Shown: piece by piece, positions 8,414 through 16,717 of the stretch
Layout: every line of letters starts with the position of its first letter
Numbering within the stretch: position 1 is the stretch's first letter
Assembly (NCBI RefSeq): GCF_022647665.1
Contig: NZ_CP071872.1
Coordinates: 7,378,001 to 7,442,000, forward strand
DNA: 64,000 nt
From: Streptomyces formicae
Lineage (GTDB): Bacteria > Actinomycetota > Actinomycetes > Streptomycetales > Streptomycetaceae
Direction: 5' to 3'
The notes under the pieces: model-generated
What the model was told of the DNA's origin: nothing
Seen by the model: only the letters and a program-made list of their open reading frames with translations
The model's database searches: none
Made by a program: the position numbers and the translations under genes

Positions 8414-10020
8414 CCGGCTTCAACTCCGACGCCCAGACGATGTCGTTCGTCGCGTTCATCGCCGTCATCACCGTGACGCTGCTGCTGTGCGTGATGACCG
8501 GACCCGACCGCGACGACCTGGGCGAGTACTACACGGGATTCCGCTCGCTCTCCCCCATGCAGAGCGGCCTCGCCATCGCCGGCGACTACATCTCCGCCTC
8601 GACCGTGCTCGCCACCATCGGCGTCATCGCCCTCGCCGGGTACGACGGACTCACGCTCGCCCTGAGCACCGTGCTCTCGCTGGTCCTGATGATGTTCCTG
8701 CTCGCCGAACCGCTGCGGAACGCGGGCCGGTTCACCATGGGCGACGTCCTCACCCGCCGCACCCCCGGCCCCGCCGTACGCATCACGGCCTCCGCGGTCA
8801 CCCTCGCGGCCCTGCTGCCGCTGGTCGTCTTCCAGCTCGCGGGCTCCGGCGAACTGCTGGCCTTCGTCCTCGGCTTCGAGGCGGACGGGTTCAAGACCGG
8901 GTCCATCGTCTTCCTCGGCGTCCTGATGATCGCGTACGCGACGATCGGCGGGATGAAGGGCACCGCGCTCATCCAGATCGTCAAGACCGTCGTCCTGCTC
9001 GGCGCCTCCGCGGCCATCGCCGTGCTGGTCCTCAACCGCCACGACTTCAGCCTGCCCACGCTCCTCGACGCGGCGGGCAAGGGCAGCGGGGCCGGGGACG
9101 CCTACCTCGCCAGCGGGCTCCAGTTCGGCGGCGACGACATCGACATGATCAGCGCCCAGCTGACGGTGGTGCTCGGCGCGGCGGTACTGCCGCACATCAC
9201 GATGCGCGTGTTCACCGCGCGCAGCGCGACCGCCGTGCGGCGGTCGATGTCCTGGGCCGTCTCGACCGTCGTCGTCACGTGTCTGCTCATCGCCGTCATC
9301 GGCTTCGGGGCGGCCGCGATCGTCGGGCACAAGGGACTCGTCGCGGGCGACCCGCAGGGCAAGACCGCGTTCCTGCTCGTCACTCAGGCGCTGCTCGGCG
9401 CGGACCCGACCTTCGGCGAGACGCTGGTCTTCACCGCCGTCGCCACCGCCATCTTCCTCACCCTGCTCGCCTCGGTCGCCGGCATCACCCTCGCCTGCGC
9501 CAACACGCTCGCCCACGACCTCATCGCCCACGGCCTTCGGCGCACCCGGCTGAAGCACACCACCGAGATGGCCGTGGCCCGCGCGGCCGCCGCGGTCGTC
9601 GGCCTCGCCGCGATCGCCGTCGCCGCCCTCGTCCAGCACGAGAACCTCCAGGCGCTGGTCACCCTGTCCTTCTCCATCGGCGCGTCGGCGGTCGCCCCCG
9701 CCCTCGTCTACAGCATGTTCTGGCGCCGCTTCACACGGACGGGACTGCTCAGCACCCTCATCGTCGGCACCGCATCCGCGATCATCCTGATGACCGGCAG
9801 CAACCTGGTCTCCGGCACACCCCAGTCGGTCTTCCCCGGCAGCGACTTCAACTGGTTCCCCTACACCACCACCGGCCTCGTCTCGGTCCCGCTCGGCTTC
9901 CTCGCCGGCTGGCTCGGCACGCGCGTCTCCGCCCGCGACGCCGCCACCCAGCGCCGGCGCTACGAGTCGGTCGAACCCGTCATCCTGGCCGGCGCACCGG
10001 CGCCCCCGCGCGGGGCCTGA
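8410..10020 (+). CDS. Sodium/solute symporter (SSS family, ActP-like)
   Basis: 536 residues from ATG 8410, overlapping the DUF485 gene by four bases. The sequence holds about 13 TM helices. The EYYTGFRSLSPMQSGLAIAG segment and the following GDYISASTVL match the SSS/ActP start, and FTMGDVLTRR and AYATIGGMKGT are family landmarks. The closest family is monocarboxylate/acetate:cation symport (ActP, MctP), but the substrate is an inference from the DUF485 pairing. The 3' end carries a 14-bp sequence repeated about 200 bp downstream, beyond which the terminator lies. Confidence 0.9.
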   Translation: MTGFNSDAQTMSFVAFIAVITVTLLLCVMTGPDRDDLGEYYTGFRSLSPMQSGLAIAGDYISASTVLATIGVIALAGYDGLTLALSTVLSLVLMMFLLAEPLRNAGRFTMGDVLTRRTPGPAVRITASAVTLAALLPLVVFQLAGSGELLAFVLGFEADGFKTGSIVFLGVLMIAYATIGGMKGTALIQIVKTVVLLGASAAIAVLVLNRHDFSLPTLLDAAGKGSGAGDAYLASGLQFGGDDIDMISAQLTVVLGAAVLPHITMRVFTARSATAVRRSMSWAVSTVVVTCLLIAVIGFGAAAIVGHKGLVAGDPQGKTAFLLVTQALLGADPTFGETLVFTAVATAIFLTLLASVAGITLACANTLAHDLIAHGLRRTRLKHTTEMAVARAAAAVVGLAAIAVAALVQHENLQALVTLSFSIGASAVAPALVYSMFWRRFTRTGLLSTLIVGTASAIILMTGSNLVSGTPQSVFPGSDFNWFPYTTTGLVSVPLGFLAGWLGTRVSARDAATQRRRYESVEPVILAGAPAPPRGA

Positions 10021-10222
10021 CGAGCAGGCCGGAAATGCGGACAGAGGTCCGTACGGCGGGAGTTGTGCGATCGTCGCAAGGATCCCGCCGTACGGGCCTC
10101 TGCGCTTGCCGGTGCGGGTCGCACCGATACCGACAACTCCCGAGGACTCTGGTGTTGAGGCGATCTGCCGCGCCCCCGTCCGAACCCCCCGCCTCCGTGA
10201 AGTAGCGCCGCGCGGGGCCTGA
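10007..10222. repeat. Possible small inserted element bounded by 14-bp direct repeats
   Basis: CGCGCGGGGCCTGA occurs at 10007-10020, where it is the 3' end and stop of the symporter gene, and again at 10209-10222, just before the terminator. The ~188 bases between hold nested inverted repeats: 10042-10061 with 10083-10102 (20 bp, one G:T), and 10057-10066 with 10133-10142 (10 bp). This is what a miniature element insertion with duplicated target would leave, though a plain segmental duplication is possible. No transposase is present. Confidence 0.4.
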
Positions 10223-10243
10223 AGGGCGGGTGGCCGGGCGGCT

Positions 10244-10310
10244 CCGTACGACACCGAAGGGGCGCCCGGTCCGCAATACGCGGGCCGGGCGCCCCTTCGG
10301 TGTCGTACGG
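10244..10310. terminator. Perfect 26-bp bidirectional terminator hairpin
   Basis: Arms 10244-10269 and 10285-10310 are exactly complementary with a 15-base loop. It separates the symporter gene from the convergent SUKH gene whose stop is at 10316. Confidence 0.9.
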
Positions 10311-10315
10311 GCCGG

Positions 10316-12751
10316 CTAAATGAGCCCGTCCCACATCTGTTCCAGCAGCACCGACCACCAGCTCTCCGGCGACGACAGTGCCGCCGGGTCGAGGGCCGCG
10401 AGCTGGAGCTGGAAGTCGACCGTCCAGCGGGCCGCCTGCTCCGGGTTGAGGCCGAAGCGCAGGCGCCACATGCGGCCGAGCAGGGCGAGGCAGCGCGTGA
10501 ACTCCGGGAGGCCGCTGTTCACGAACTGCGGTGCCACAGGCTGGCCGCCGGGGCCGGCCTCGACCGGGACCGCGACGATATGGGCCGTGCCGTACTGGAC
10601 GCAGATCGCCTTGCCGAAGTCGCTGCCCACGACCAGGTACGAGCCGGCGTCCGAGGCCGGCTGGACCTGGCGCTGCGCGGCAAGCTCCGCCAGCGTCGGC
10701 ACCACCGGCTGGGCGGGCTGCGCCCAGAAGAACGGGCCGAAGTCGGCCGGCAGCCCCGCCCACACCAGGGTGCGGGCCACGATCTCCGGTACGCCCTGGC
10801 GGGACACCGCGCGCTGGTCGAAGCGGCAGATGCCCTGCGGTCCGAACGAGCCCACCAGCTCCTGCGCGATGCCCTCCGGGGGCAGCGGCGGGACCGGCTG
10901 GACCGGCGGGAGCGGGGCGCGCACCGGCGCGGGGCGCGCCGGGCCGTCCGCGACCTGGTGCAACTCGCCCTGATGGGTGAGGAGTTGCTGCACACCGCCC
11001 TGGCGGCTCGCGTGGTCCTTGCCGTACGGGGCGATGCTCGTGATCCGCGCCTGCGGCCAGGTCTCCCGGATCATCCGGGCGCAGTAACCGCCCGGCAGCT
11101 CACAGGACTCCAGCTCCGTGTGCAGCTCGAGCACCTGGTCGTTGGGGACGTTCATCGCGCGCAGCTCGTGGAAGATCTGCCACTCCGGGTGCGGGGTGCC
11201 CGGCGCCGAGCGGCGGATGAGCTGCTGCTCGGAGCCGTCGGGCGCGCGGTAGCGCAGCACCGCCTGGTAGCCGGGGCCGACCATCGGCACACCGGCGGGC
11301 GGCTGCTGCGGGTAACCGTAAGCCGGGGGCTGCGGCTGGGGCGCCTGCGGTACGGGGCCGGGCACGCCCTGCGGCGGACCCTGCGGCGCCTGAGGCGGCT
11401 GGGGCGGGGGTGCCTGGCCCGGGCCCGCCAGCATCGTCGCGGCGTGGTGGACACCACCCGGCGGCGCACCGGGCGGGCCCGGCGGTGTACCGGGCGGACC
11501 CGGCGGCTGAGGCGCGGCCGGACCGCTCTGGTTCGGACCCGGGTTCGGATTCGCCAGCATCGTCGCCGCGTGGTGCACGTCGCCCTGCGGAGGGCTCGGC
11601 GGCTGCGGCCCGTCCGGGGCGAGTTGCGAGACCAGCTGCGTCGGGACGTAACCGCCCGCCGGAGCACCGGCAGCGCCCGGCCGCGCGCCGGGGACACCGG
11701 GCGGGGCGGGGGGCGGCGGGGCCGTCGGGCGGCCCCCACGCGAAGCACGCGGCGGCACACTGGCCTTGCTGGTCGCGGCGTCGGCGATGTCGCCGGCCCC
11801 GGGCCGGCCGGGCGCCGCGGGCGCGGCAGAGGGCAACGGCCCAGGCTGCGGCTGCGGCTGCGAACCCGGGTACGGCTGCGGCTGCGGATCGAGCGCAGGG
11901 GCCACCGCCGTCGGCGGCAGCTGGCTGCCGCCCGACATCAGCGCGGTCGGCGCGTCCGCGCCCACCGCCGGCGGCGGTGTGTCCTCGTCGTCGGCCCCGG
12001 CGAGCGGCGGCGCGAACACGGTCGCCGGCAACGGCACGGACGCGTCCTCCGACGACGCGGCGTTCGTGTCGGTCCCGGCCCAGGGGGTCGCCCCGACGGG
12101 CGTCCCGGGGGCGGCCGCAGGCACCCCGTCCGACGCGGTGGGCTCGTGGCCCTGCGCCTGTCCGGCGGCGGTCGCCGTGCCCGGCCACGCCTCACCGCCG
12201 ATGTGCGAGCCACGACCGGACGTCCCACCGGCGACGGCACCGGCCGGACCATCAGCCGGCGCAGTCGCAGAAGCTCCCGCACCCGCACCAACTGCGGGCG
12301 ACCCCGCAGGCGCACCGGCACCCGCGCCCGAACGACGGTCCGGAATACCCAACTTGTCCGCTGCGTCCTGCAACCACTCCGGCGGGCTCAGCAGGAACGA
12401 CGTCTGGTTCAGGTCGATCCGCTCCGCAAGCGCCGCGGCCGATGGCGCCGCCGCCGCGTCCGGAGTGCCGTACTCCTCCTCGTACCGCCGGATCACCTCG
12501 CCCACCGGCAGCCCCGGCCACAGCGTGGCCTCCCCGCTGTCCCGGGCAATCACCAGCCGCTGGTTCCCGCCGTCCGACGTGGCACCTCCCCCATGGCCTT
12601 CGGCATGGGAGGTACCCCCAGCACGGTCCTCCGCCCACACGACGAACCCCAGCTCGAACTCCCGCACCCGCACCTCACGGTGCTGGTACGCGGGCACATC
12701 GCCGTTGACCCACTCTTCCGCGCGCTCCTGCGCCTGCGCGAAGGTCACCAT
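10316..12751 (-). CDS. Imm35-like / deaminase-like / SUKH-4 multidomain protein
   Basis: 811 residues. Residues 1-140 resemble Imm35-type immunity domains (FAQAQERAEEWVNG...REVRVREFELGFVVW). A Pro/Ala/Gly/Gln linker of about 350 residues follows, with two copies of HHAATMLA. Residues ~490-600 carry a deaminase-like domain: LHTE near 542-545 and two cysteines near 548 and 556 could form the zinc site (H-x-E...C...C) of toxin deaminases. Residues ~620-811 match SUKH-4 immunity proteins (GSFGPQGICRFD, SYLVVGSDFGKAICV, WTVDFQLQLAALDP). No signal peptide is visible, so it is probably cytoplasmic. It is second in an operon, 7 bases after the WHH/SUKH gene. Enzyme activity is inferred from motif layout only. 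Confidence 0.75.
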   Translation of the reverse strand: MVTFAQAQERAEEWVNGDVPAYQHREVRVREFELGFVVWAEDRAGGTSHAEGHGGGATSDGGNQRLVIARDSGEATLWPGLPVGEVIRRYEEEYGTPDAAAAPSAAALAERIDLNQTSFLLSPPEWLQDAADKLGIPDRRSGAGAGAPAGSPAVGAGAGASATAPADGPAGAVAGGTSGRGSHIGGEAWPGTATAAGQAQGHEPTASDGVPAAAPGTPVGATPWAGTDTNAASSEDASVPLPATVFAPPLAGADDEDTPPPAVGADAPTALMSGGSQLPPTAVAPALDPQPQPYPGSQPQPQPGPLPSAAPAAPGRPGAGDIADAATSKASVPPRASRGGRPTAPPPPAPPGVPGARPGAAGAPAGGYVPTQLVSQLAPDGPQPPSPPQGDVHHAATMLANPNPGPNQSGPAAPQPPGPPGTPPGPPGAPPGGVHHAATMLAGPGQAPPPQPPQAPQGPPQGVPGPVPQAPQPQPPAYGYPQQPPAGVPMVGPGYQAVLRYRAPDGSEQQLIRRSAPGTPHPEWQIFHELRAMNVPNDQVLELHTELESCELPGGYCARMIRETWPQARITSIAPYGKDHASRQGGVQQLLTHQGELHQVADGPARPAPVRAPLPPVQPVPPLPPEGIAQELVGSFGPQGICRFDQRAVSRQGVPEIVARTLVWAGLPADFGPFFWAQPAQPVVPTLAELAAQRQVQPASDAGSYLVVGSDFGKAICVQYGTAHIVAVPVEAGPGGQPVAPQFVNSGLPEFTRCLALLGRMWRLRFGLNPEQAARWTVDFQLQLAALDPAALSSPESWWSVLLEQMWDGLI

Positions 12752-12758
12752 CGAAAGC

Positions 12759-13745
12759 TCACTCCCCCACCGGAACGACCGGAACGGCGCGCGCGAAGCC
12801 GCCGTCCACCATCAGGTTCGCCACCGTCTCCAGCTCCGGCGGATTGCCCGCGAGACGGGACAGGAACGCGTCGAAGTCCTCACCGCACGGCAGCAGCAGC
12901 CGCTCCACCCGCTCGGTCACCGACCAGCCGTCCCGGTCCCGCGCGTCGTCGTACGCACAGAACCAGACGGAACCGGTGCCGCCGCCCCGCACCTTGACCG
13001 CCAGCAGCCCGCCCTGGACGAAGCCGACGCCCAGATAGTCCTTCGTCAGATGGTCCCGCAGGCACTTGTTGACGTACAGCAGGTCGTTGACCGCCGCCTC
13101 TTCGCGGACCGTGAAGAACGGCTGGTCGATCAGCAGGCCCAGCTCCGCGTCGAGCGCCGCGCCCACCGGCGCGCAGCCCCCGGCCGCCTTCAGGAAGGAG
13201 CGGTACGCACCCGGCAGCCGGTACCCCAAGTCCTCCTCCACGCCGAGCAGTTGCTGCTCGGACACCGACACGGCGCTCTTGGGCAGCCCGAAGTGCGCGG
13301 GCCGGGTCTCCTGGAGCGGACGCGTGCCGCGCTTGGCGTGGTCGACCGCCGTCGTCGCCATTCCCGCGTGATGGCGCAGGAGCGCCTTGACCTCGACCGG
13401 GACCAGCTCGAGCCGGCGCCCGCCCGCGACGTGGTGCCACGTCCAGCCGTGCGGCGTCGCCACCGCCGGGATCGTGTCCCACAGTTCATGCCCGTCGGCG
13501 GCGAGCGCCGCGTTCGCCGACACGTAGTCGGTCAGCCGCAGTTCGTCGACGCCGAAGCCCGCCGGAGGCTCGGCGATCTCCGCGGCGGCGCGCGCGTACG
13601 GCGAGAAGTCCGGATAGCCGTGTTCGTCCACGCGCACCCCCATGGGGTGCCGGGCGGCCCGGACCGGGTCCGGGAAGTGCACGACCTGCCCGGCGTAGGC
13701 CGCGTTCGGTGGCGCGGCTTGCTGCCCGAGCCGACCTGTCGTCAT
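12759..13745 (-). CDS. WHH (HNH/endo VII) nuclease-like domain fused to SMI1/KNR4 (SUKH) domain
   Basis: 328 residues from ATG 13745. The N-terminal half has the polymorphic-toxin nuclease layout: HPMGVRVDEHGYPDFSPYA (residues 33-51) and GWTWHHVAGGRRLELVPVEV (100-119), where W103-H104-H105 is the WHH motif. HH at 125-126 may supply further ligands. From about residue 160 a SUKH/SMI1-KNR4 domain begins (EDLGYRLPGAYRSFLKAAGG) and runs to the end. Toxin nuclease and immunity domains in one polypeptide suggest a self-neutralised effector or an intracellular defence protein. It is the first gene of the operon with the deaminase/SUKH-4 gene and lies divergent to the YwqJ/SUKH-3 pair. Confidence 0.8.
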   Translation of the reverse strand: MTTGRLGQQAAPPNAAYAGQVVHFPDPVRAARHPMGVRVDEHGYPDFSPYARAAAEIAEPPAGFGVDELRLTDYVSANAALAADGHELWDTIPAVATPHGWTWHHVAGGRRLELVPVEVKALLRHHAGMATTAVDHAKRGTRPLQETRPAHFGLPKSAVSVSEQQLLGVEEDLGYRLPGAYRSFLKAAGGCAPVGAALDAELGLLIDQPFFTVREEAAVNDLLYVNKCLRDHLTKDYLGVGFVQGGLLAVKVRGGGTGSVWFCAYDDARDRDGWSVTERVERLLLPCGEDFDAFLSRLAGNPPELETVANLMVDGGFARAVPVVPVGE

Positions 13746-14031
13746 GGCGGTAGCCCCCTGCTGCGTCTGGCTGGTTCACCACAGCCTATGCGGTGGGGCA
13801 ACAGGCGGCGGCGCCCCCGGTACCAGCCCCGGCGCCTCCCGGCCGCCACCCCTCCGCTTCCGTAACGAAACGTCACCTCCGCGTGACCGTCGGCCGAAGC
13901 AACAGCGACACAGGTACACGTTTCAGTCACCCCGCTTCCATACCCGGCGCCCCATTTGGCAGGCTGTCCCTTCAACTCGGGGGCGTGCGAGTCGGCGGTG
14001 GCGCCGCGGGCACGGGAGGGACAACAGCACG

Positions 14032-14556
14032 ATGCACACGGCACCATCAGGCACGACGGGCGATCCCCGGCTCAGCTGGAGCAGCGCCGACGCGGCCGGG
14101 CACCCGCCCGCACTGCGCTTCCGGCGCGACGGAATCCTGCCAACCGTGGCGGCGGCACTCTCCGTACGCGGCGCGACCCTCACCTGCACCGCCGGCAAGG
14201 GCGACCAGCCGCCCGTACTCCACCACCTCGTGCAGGACTTCCTCGACACCCTCACCAGCGGACAGCGGGAACGCTTCACCGGCCGCTGCCCCGAGGCGAT
14301 CCTGCTCTCGCGCCACCTCACCGCCGCCGACACCGCCCGCTCCAAGCGGGCGCAGCGCAAGCCCCTCACCAACGGCGAGGCCCGCCGCTCCCTCAAGCAG
14401 GCCAAACTCACCACCCGGCGCATCCGCGAGGACGGCGACCCCCTGCACGGCAGCTACGCGGCGCCCTGCCGCTCCTGTGCCGCGATGCTCGCCCACTTCG
14501 GCGTACGCACCGTCGACCCGACCGCACAAGACCGGCCCCAGAACCAGAACGGCTGA
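14032..14556 (+). CDS. YwqJ-like putative nucleic acid/nucleotide deaminase
   Basis: 174 residues from ATG 14032, with GGGAGGG at 14014-14020. The region FTGRCPEAILLSRHL places Cys86 and Glu88, and APCRSCAAMLAHFGV places Pro145-Cys146-x2-Cys149. Together they form the C/H-x-E...PCxxC zinc-deaminase arrangement of the YwqJ family, which contains toxin tips in polymorphic and contact-dependent systems. Here the domain stands alone, without secretion leader or trafficking domain, and is followed 8 bases later by a SUKH-3 protein, a usual immunity partner. The substrate is unknown. Confidence 0.78.
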   Translation: MHTAPSGTTGDPRLSWSSADAAGHPPALRFRRDGILPTVAAALSVRGATLTCTAGKGDQPPVLHHLVQDFLDTLTSGQRERFTGRCPEAILLSRHLTAADTARSKRAQRKPLTNGEARRSLKQAKLTTRRIREDGDPLHGSYAAPCRSCAAMLAHFGVRTVDPTAQDRPQNQNG

Positions 14557-14564
14557 CCCGGACC

Positions 14565-15053
14565 GTGAACCAGCACAACACGACCCGCTTCCCCGTCGCC
14601 GTCGACGCCGCACTGCGCGAAGCGGGCTGGCAGCCGGGACGCTGGGACATCAAGCAGGCCGAGCACTGGGCCGACACCCTGCGCGCCTACGAATCCCCCG
14701 GCGGCCACCGCCACGCCGTCTTCCCCGCAGCCGTCGAGGCATGGGCCGAGTTCGGCGACCTGCGCATCACCCCGCCGGGGCCCGGCCGCCAGCTAGCCCC
14801 CGCGGCCCTGCACTTCGATCCCCTGGCCGGGCTGCACCTCGCCCGCACCCTGGGCGACCTCGGCCGCGCCCTCGACACCGAGCTGACCCCGCTCGGCGAG
14901 GAGGGCGACGCACAGGCGGTCCTGGCCATCGACACCGAAGGCCGGGTCTACAGCCTCGACCACACCGGCGACTGGTACCTCGGCCCCGACGTCGACCAGG
15001 CCCTCGCCTCCCTGATCACCGGCGCCCGGCCGGCCCGTCTGACGACCTCCTGA
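14565..15053 (+). CDS. SUKH-3 family immunity-like protein
   Basis: 162 residues from GTG 14565, 8 bases after the deaminase stop. It matches SUKH-3 proteins: FPVAVDAALREAGWQPGRWD near the start, the WADTLRAYESP helix, AVEAWAEFGDLRI, FDPLAGL and a C-terminal LAIDTEGRVYSLDHTGDWYL. SUKH-3 proteins are predicted cytoplasmic immunity factors for nucleases and deaminases, so the upstream YwqJ-like protein is its likely partner. The deaminase and this protein are certainly co-transcribed, given the spacing. Confidence 0.85.
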   Translation: MNQHNTTRFPVAVDAALREAGWQPGRWDIKQAEHWADTLRAYESPGGHRHAVFPAAVEAWAEFGDLRITPPGPGRQLAPAALHFDPLAGLHLARTLGDLGRALDTELTPLGEEGDAQAVLAIDTEGRVYSLDHTGDWYLGPDVDQALASLITGARPARLTTS

Positions 15054-15088
15054 ACCGGGCCGGGCAGGCTCCGAGAGACCCTCAGGGC

Positions 15089-16417
15089 CTAGGCGGAGGA
15101 GACCTCCATCGGCAGCACCGCCGACACCCGGAAACCCCCCGCGTCCGTCGGGCCCGACACGAAGACGCCGCCGAGCGCGGACACCCGCTCCCGCATCCCC
15201 ACCAGGCCGTTGCCGCCGCTCGGCAGCCCCGCGTCCGCCGCGCCCCGCTCCGACGGGCCGTTCTCCACCTGCATCGCGACCTCCGCGCCGCGGTGGGCCA
15301 CCCGCACCCACGTCTTCGCACCCGCCGCGTGCTTGTGCACGTTCGTCAGCGCCTCCTGCACCACCCGGTACGCCGTCTGCTCGACCTCCGGACGGTAGGG
15401 GCGCGCATCGCCCTGCACCATCAGCTCGACCACCATCCCGGCCTGCCGGGACTGCTCCACCAGCGGCTCCAGATCCGCCAGCGACGGCCCCTCCGCGGGT
15501 CCGTCCTCCGCCGCGGCGGCCGCCGCGGCCGCGGCCGCCACCCCCACCGCCGCCAGCGGCACCGGCTCGGCGGCCCGCGTCACCACGTCCTCGCCCGCCC
15601 GCAGCACGCCGAGCATCTCCCGCAGCTCGGTCAGCGCCTGCCGGCCCATGTCCCCCACCAGCGCCGCGTTCTTCACCGCCTTCTGCGGGTCCTTCAGCGC
15701 CACCGCCTGCAACGCGGCCGCGTGCACCACCATCAGGCTCACCCGGTGGGCCACCACGTCGTGCATCTCACGTGCGATCCGCGTCCGCTCCTCCGTACGC
15801 GCCCACTGCGCCTGCTGCTCCGCCCGGTCCGCCAGCAGCGACAGCTCCTGCTCCAGGCTGACCGCCCGCTCCCGCAGGCTCTCCATCAGCCGCCGCCGCG
15901 CCCCGACATAGAGCCCGAACAGCACCGGAGGCGCCGTCAGCCCGATCGACATCACGACCGACACCAGCGGCACGTACCAGGGGCCCGGGTCGAAGTCCGC
16001 CGACCCGACGTCCTGCCGGGTCCGTACGAACGTCACGATCAGCGTCCCCACCAGGGACATCCCCGCCAGCGCGGCGATGATCCGCCGCGGCGCCTCGGAG
16101 GCCGCGAGCGTGTACAGCCCGACGATCCCCATCAGGAAGCCCATCTCGGCCGGTGTGATCGCCACCGACACCAGCACCACGCTCGCCGGCCACCGCCGCC
16201 GCAGCACCAGCACCGAGCCGGCGATCAGCCCGAAGAGCACTCCCAGCGGCACGGGCAGCGCCGCGTTGCCCGCGAAGCGGACCCCCTCCAGCGCGCACTC
16301 CACCGCGGACACGAGTCCGAGCCCCACGTCCAGCACCGCACTGCGGCGCCGCCCCCACCACAGCCAGGAGCGGGCGCTGTCGCCCGCAGAGTCCTGGTGT
16401 GCCCCCGATGTGGTCAT
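15089..16417 (-). CDS. Two-component sensor histidine kinase, HisKA_3 type (orphan)
   Basis: 442 residues. About six TM helices (residues 28-185) are followed by a coiled linker (LEQELSLLADRAEQQAQWAR) and the HisKA_3 dimerisation motif TRIAREMHDVVAHRVSLMV with the phosphorylatable His. The HATPase_c domain has the N-box QEALTNVHKHA and the G-box GNGLVGMRERV. An Ala-rich run near residues 300-312 interrupts the linker between the H-box helix and the ATPase. Such kinases normally sit beside a NarL/LuxR regulator; none adjoins here, so it is an orphan. The nearest LuxR-type regulators are at 27.9 and 32.3 kb. Confidence 0.92.
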   Translation of the reverse strand: MTTSGAHQDSAGDSARSWLWWGRRRSAVLDVGLGLVSAVECALEGVRFAGNAALPVPLGVLFGLIAGSVLVLRRRWPASVVLVSVAITPAEMGFLMGIVGLYTLAASEAPRRIIAALAGMSLVGTLIVTFVRTRQDVGSADFDPGPWYVPLVSVVMSIGLTAPPVLFGLYVGARRRLMESLRERAVSLEQELSLLADRAEQQAQWARTEERTRIAREMHDVVAHRVSLMVVHAAALQAVALKDPQKAVKNAALVGDMGRQALTELREMLGVLRAGEDVVTRAAEPVPLAAVGVAAAAAAAAAAEDGPAEGPSLADLEPLVEQSRQAGMVVELMVQGDARPYRPEVEQTAYRVVQEALTNVHKHAAGAKTWVRVAHRGAEVAMQVENGPSERGAADAGLPSGGNGLVGMRERVSALGGVFVSGPTDAGGFRVSAVLPMEVSSA

Positions 16418-16538
16418 GCCGTCCAGCCTACGGGCGACCGCGACTCATTTTCGGGCGTCGCGTCGAAGGCGGGTGGTACGGCATAGTGGGGGCTGCACTC
16501 GCGCCTGATCCACTTGACGGCGTCGAGCGGGCGAACCA

Positions 16539-16610
16539 TCCCGGGTCGTCTAAAGGCAGGACAAATGGTTTTGGTCCATTGAATGAGGGTTCGATTCCTT
16601 CCCCGGGAGC
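16539..16610 (+). tRNA. tRNA-Gln (anticodon TTG)
   Basis: The acceptor stem TCCCGGG (16539-16545) pairs with CCCGGGA (16602-16608). The anticodon stem AATGG/CCATT (16564-16568/16576-16580) encloses TTTTGGT, giving anticodon TTG for the codon CAA. The T arm is GAGGG-TTCGATT-CCTTC (16585-16601). The 3' CCA is not encoded. No integrated element is visible at its 3' end; a terminator follows at once. Confidence 0.95.
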
Positions 16611-16619
16611 CCGATATGA

Positions 16620-16647
16620 CGGGTCCTGACCTCTTGGTCAGGACCCG
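16620..16647 (+). terminator. 12-bp hairpin terminator after tRNA-Gln
   Basis: Arms 16620-16631 and 16636-16647 pair perfectly with a 4-base TCTT loop and are followed by a T-containing tail (CCCTTATTT). Confidence 0.9.
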
Positions 16648-16717
16648 CCCTTATTTCCGGCCTGTATGCCCCCGGTATCCTTCCGGTGTCCACCACCCGA
16701 AGCCGAAGGGCATTCCC

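Noticed and set aside
10580..12997. 805-codon plus-strand frame over the SUKH/deaminase gene
   Set aside because: Arg/Gly-rich shadow of the Pro/Gln-rich linker on the other strand; it crosses two real genes.
13793..16486. 897-codon plus-strand frame spanning the YwqJ and SUKH-3 genes and the antisense of the kinase
   Set aside because: Pro/Arg/His-rich artefact of high GC; real domains lie in the other frames.
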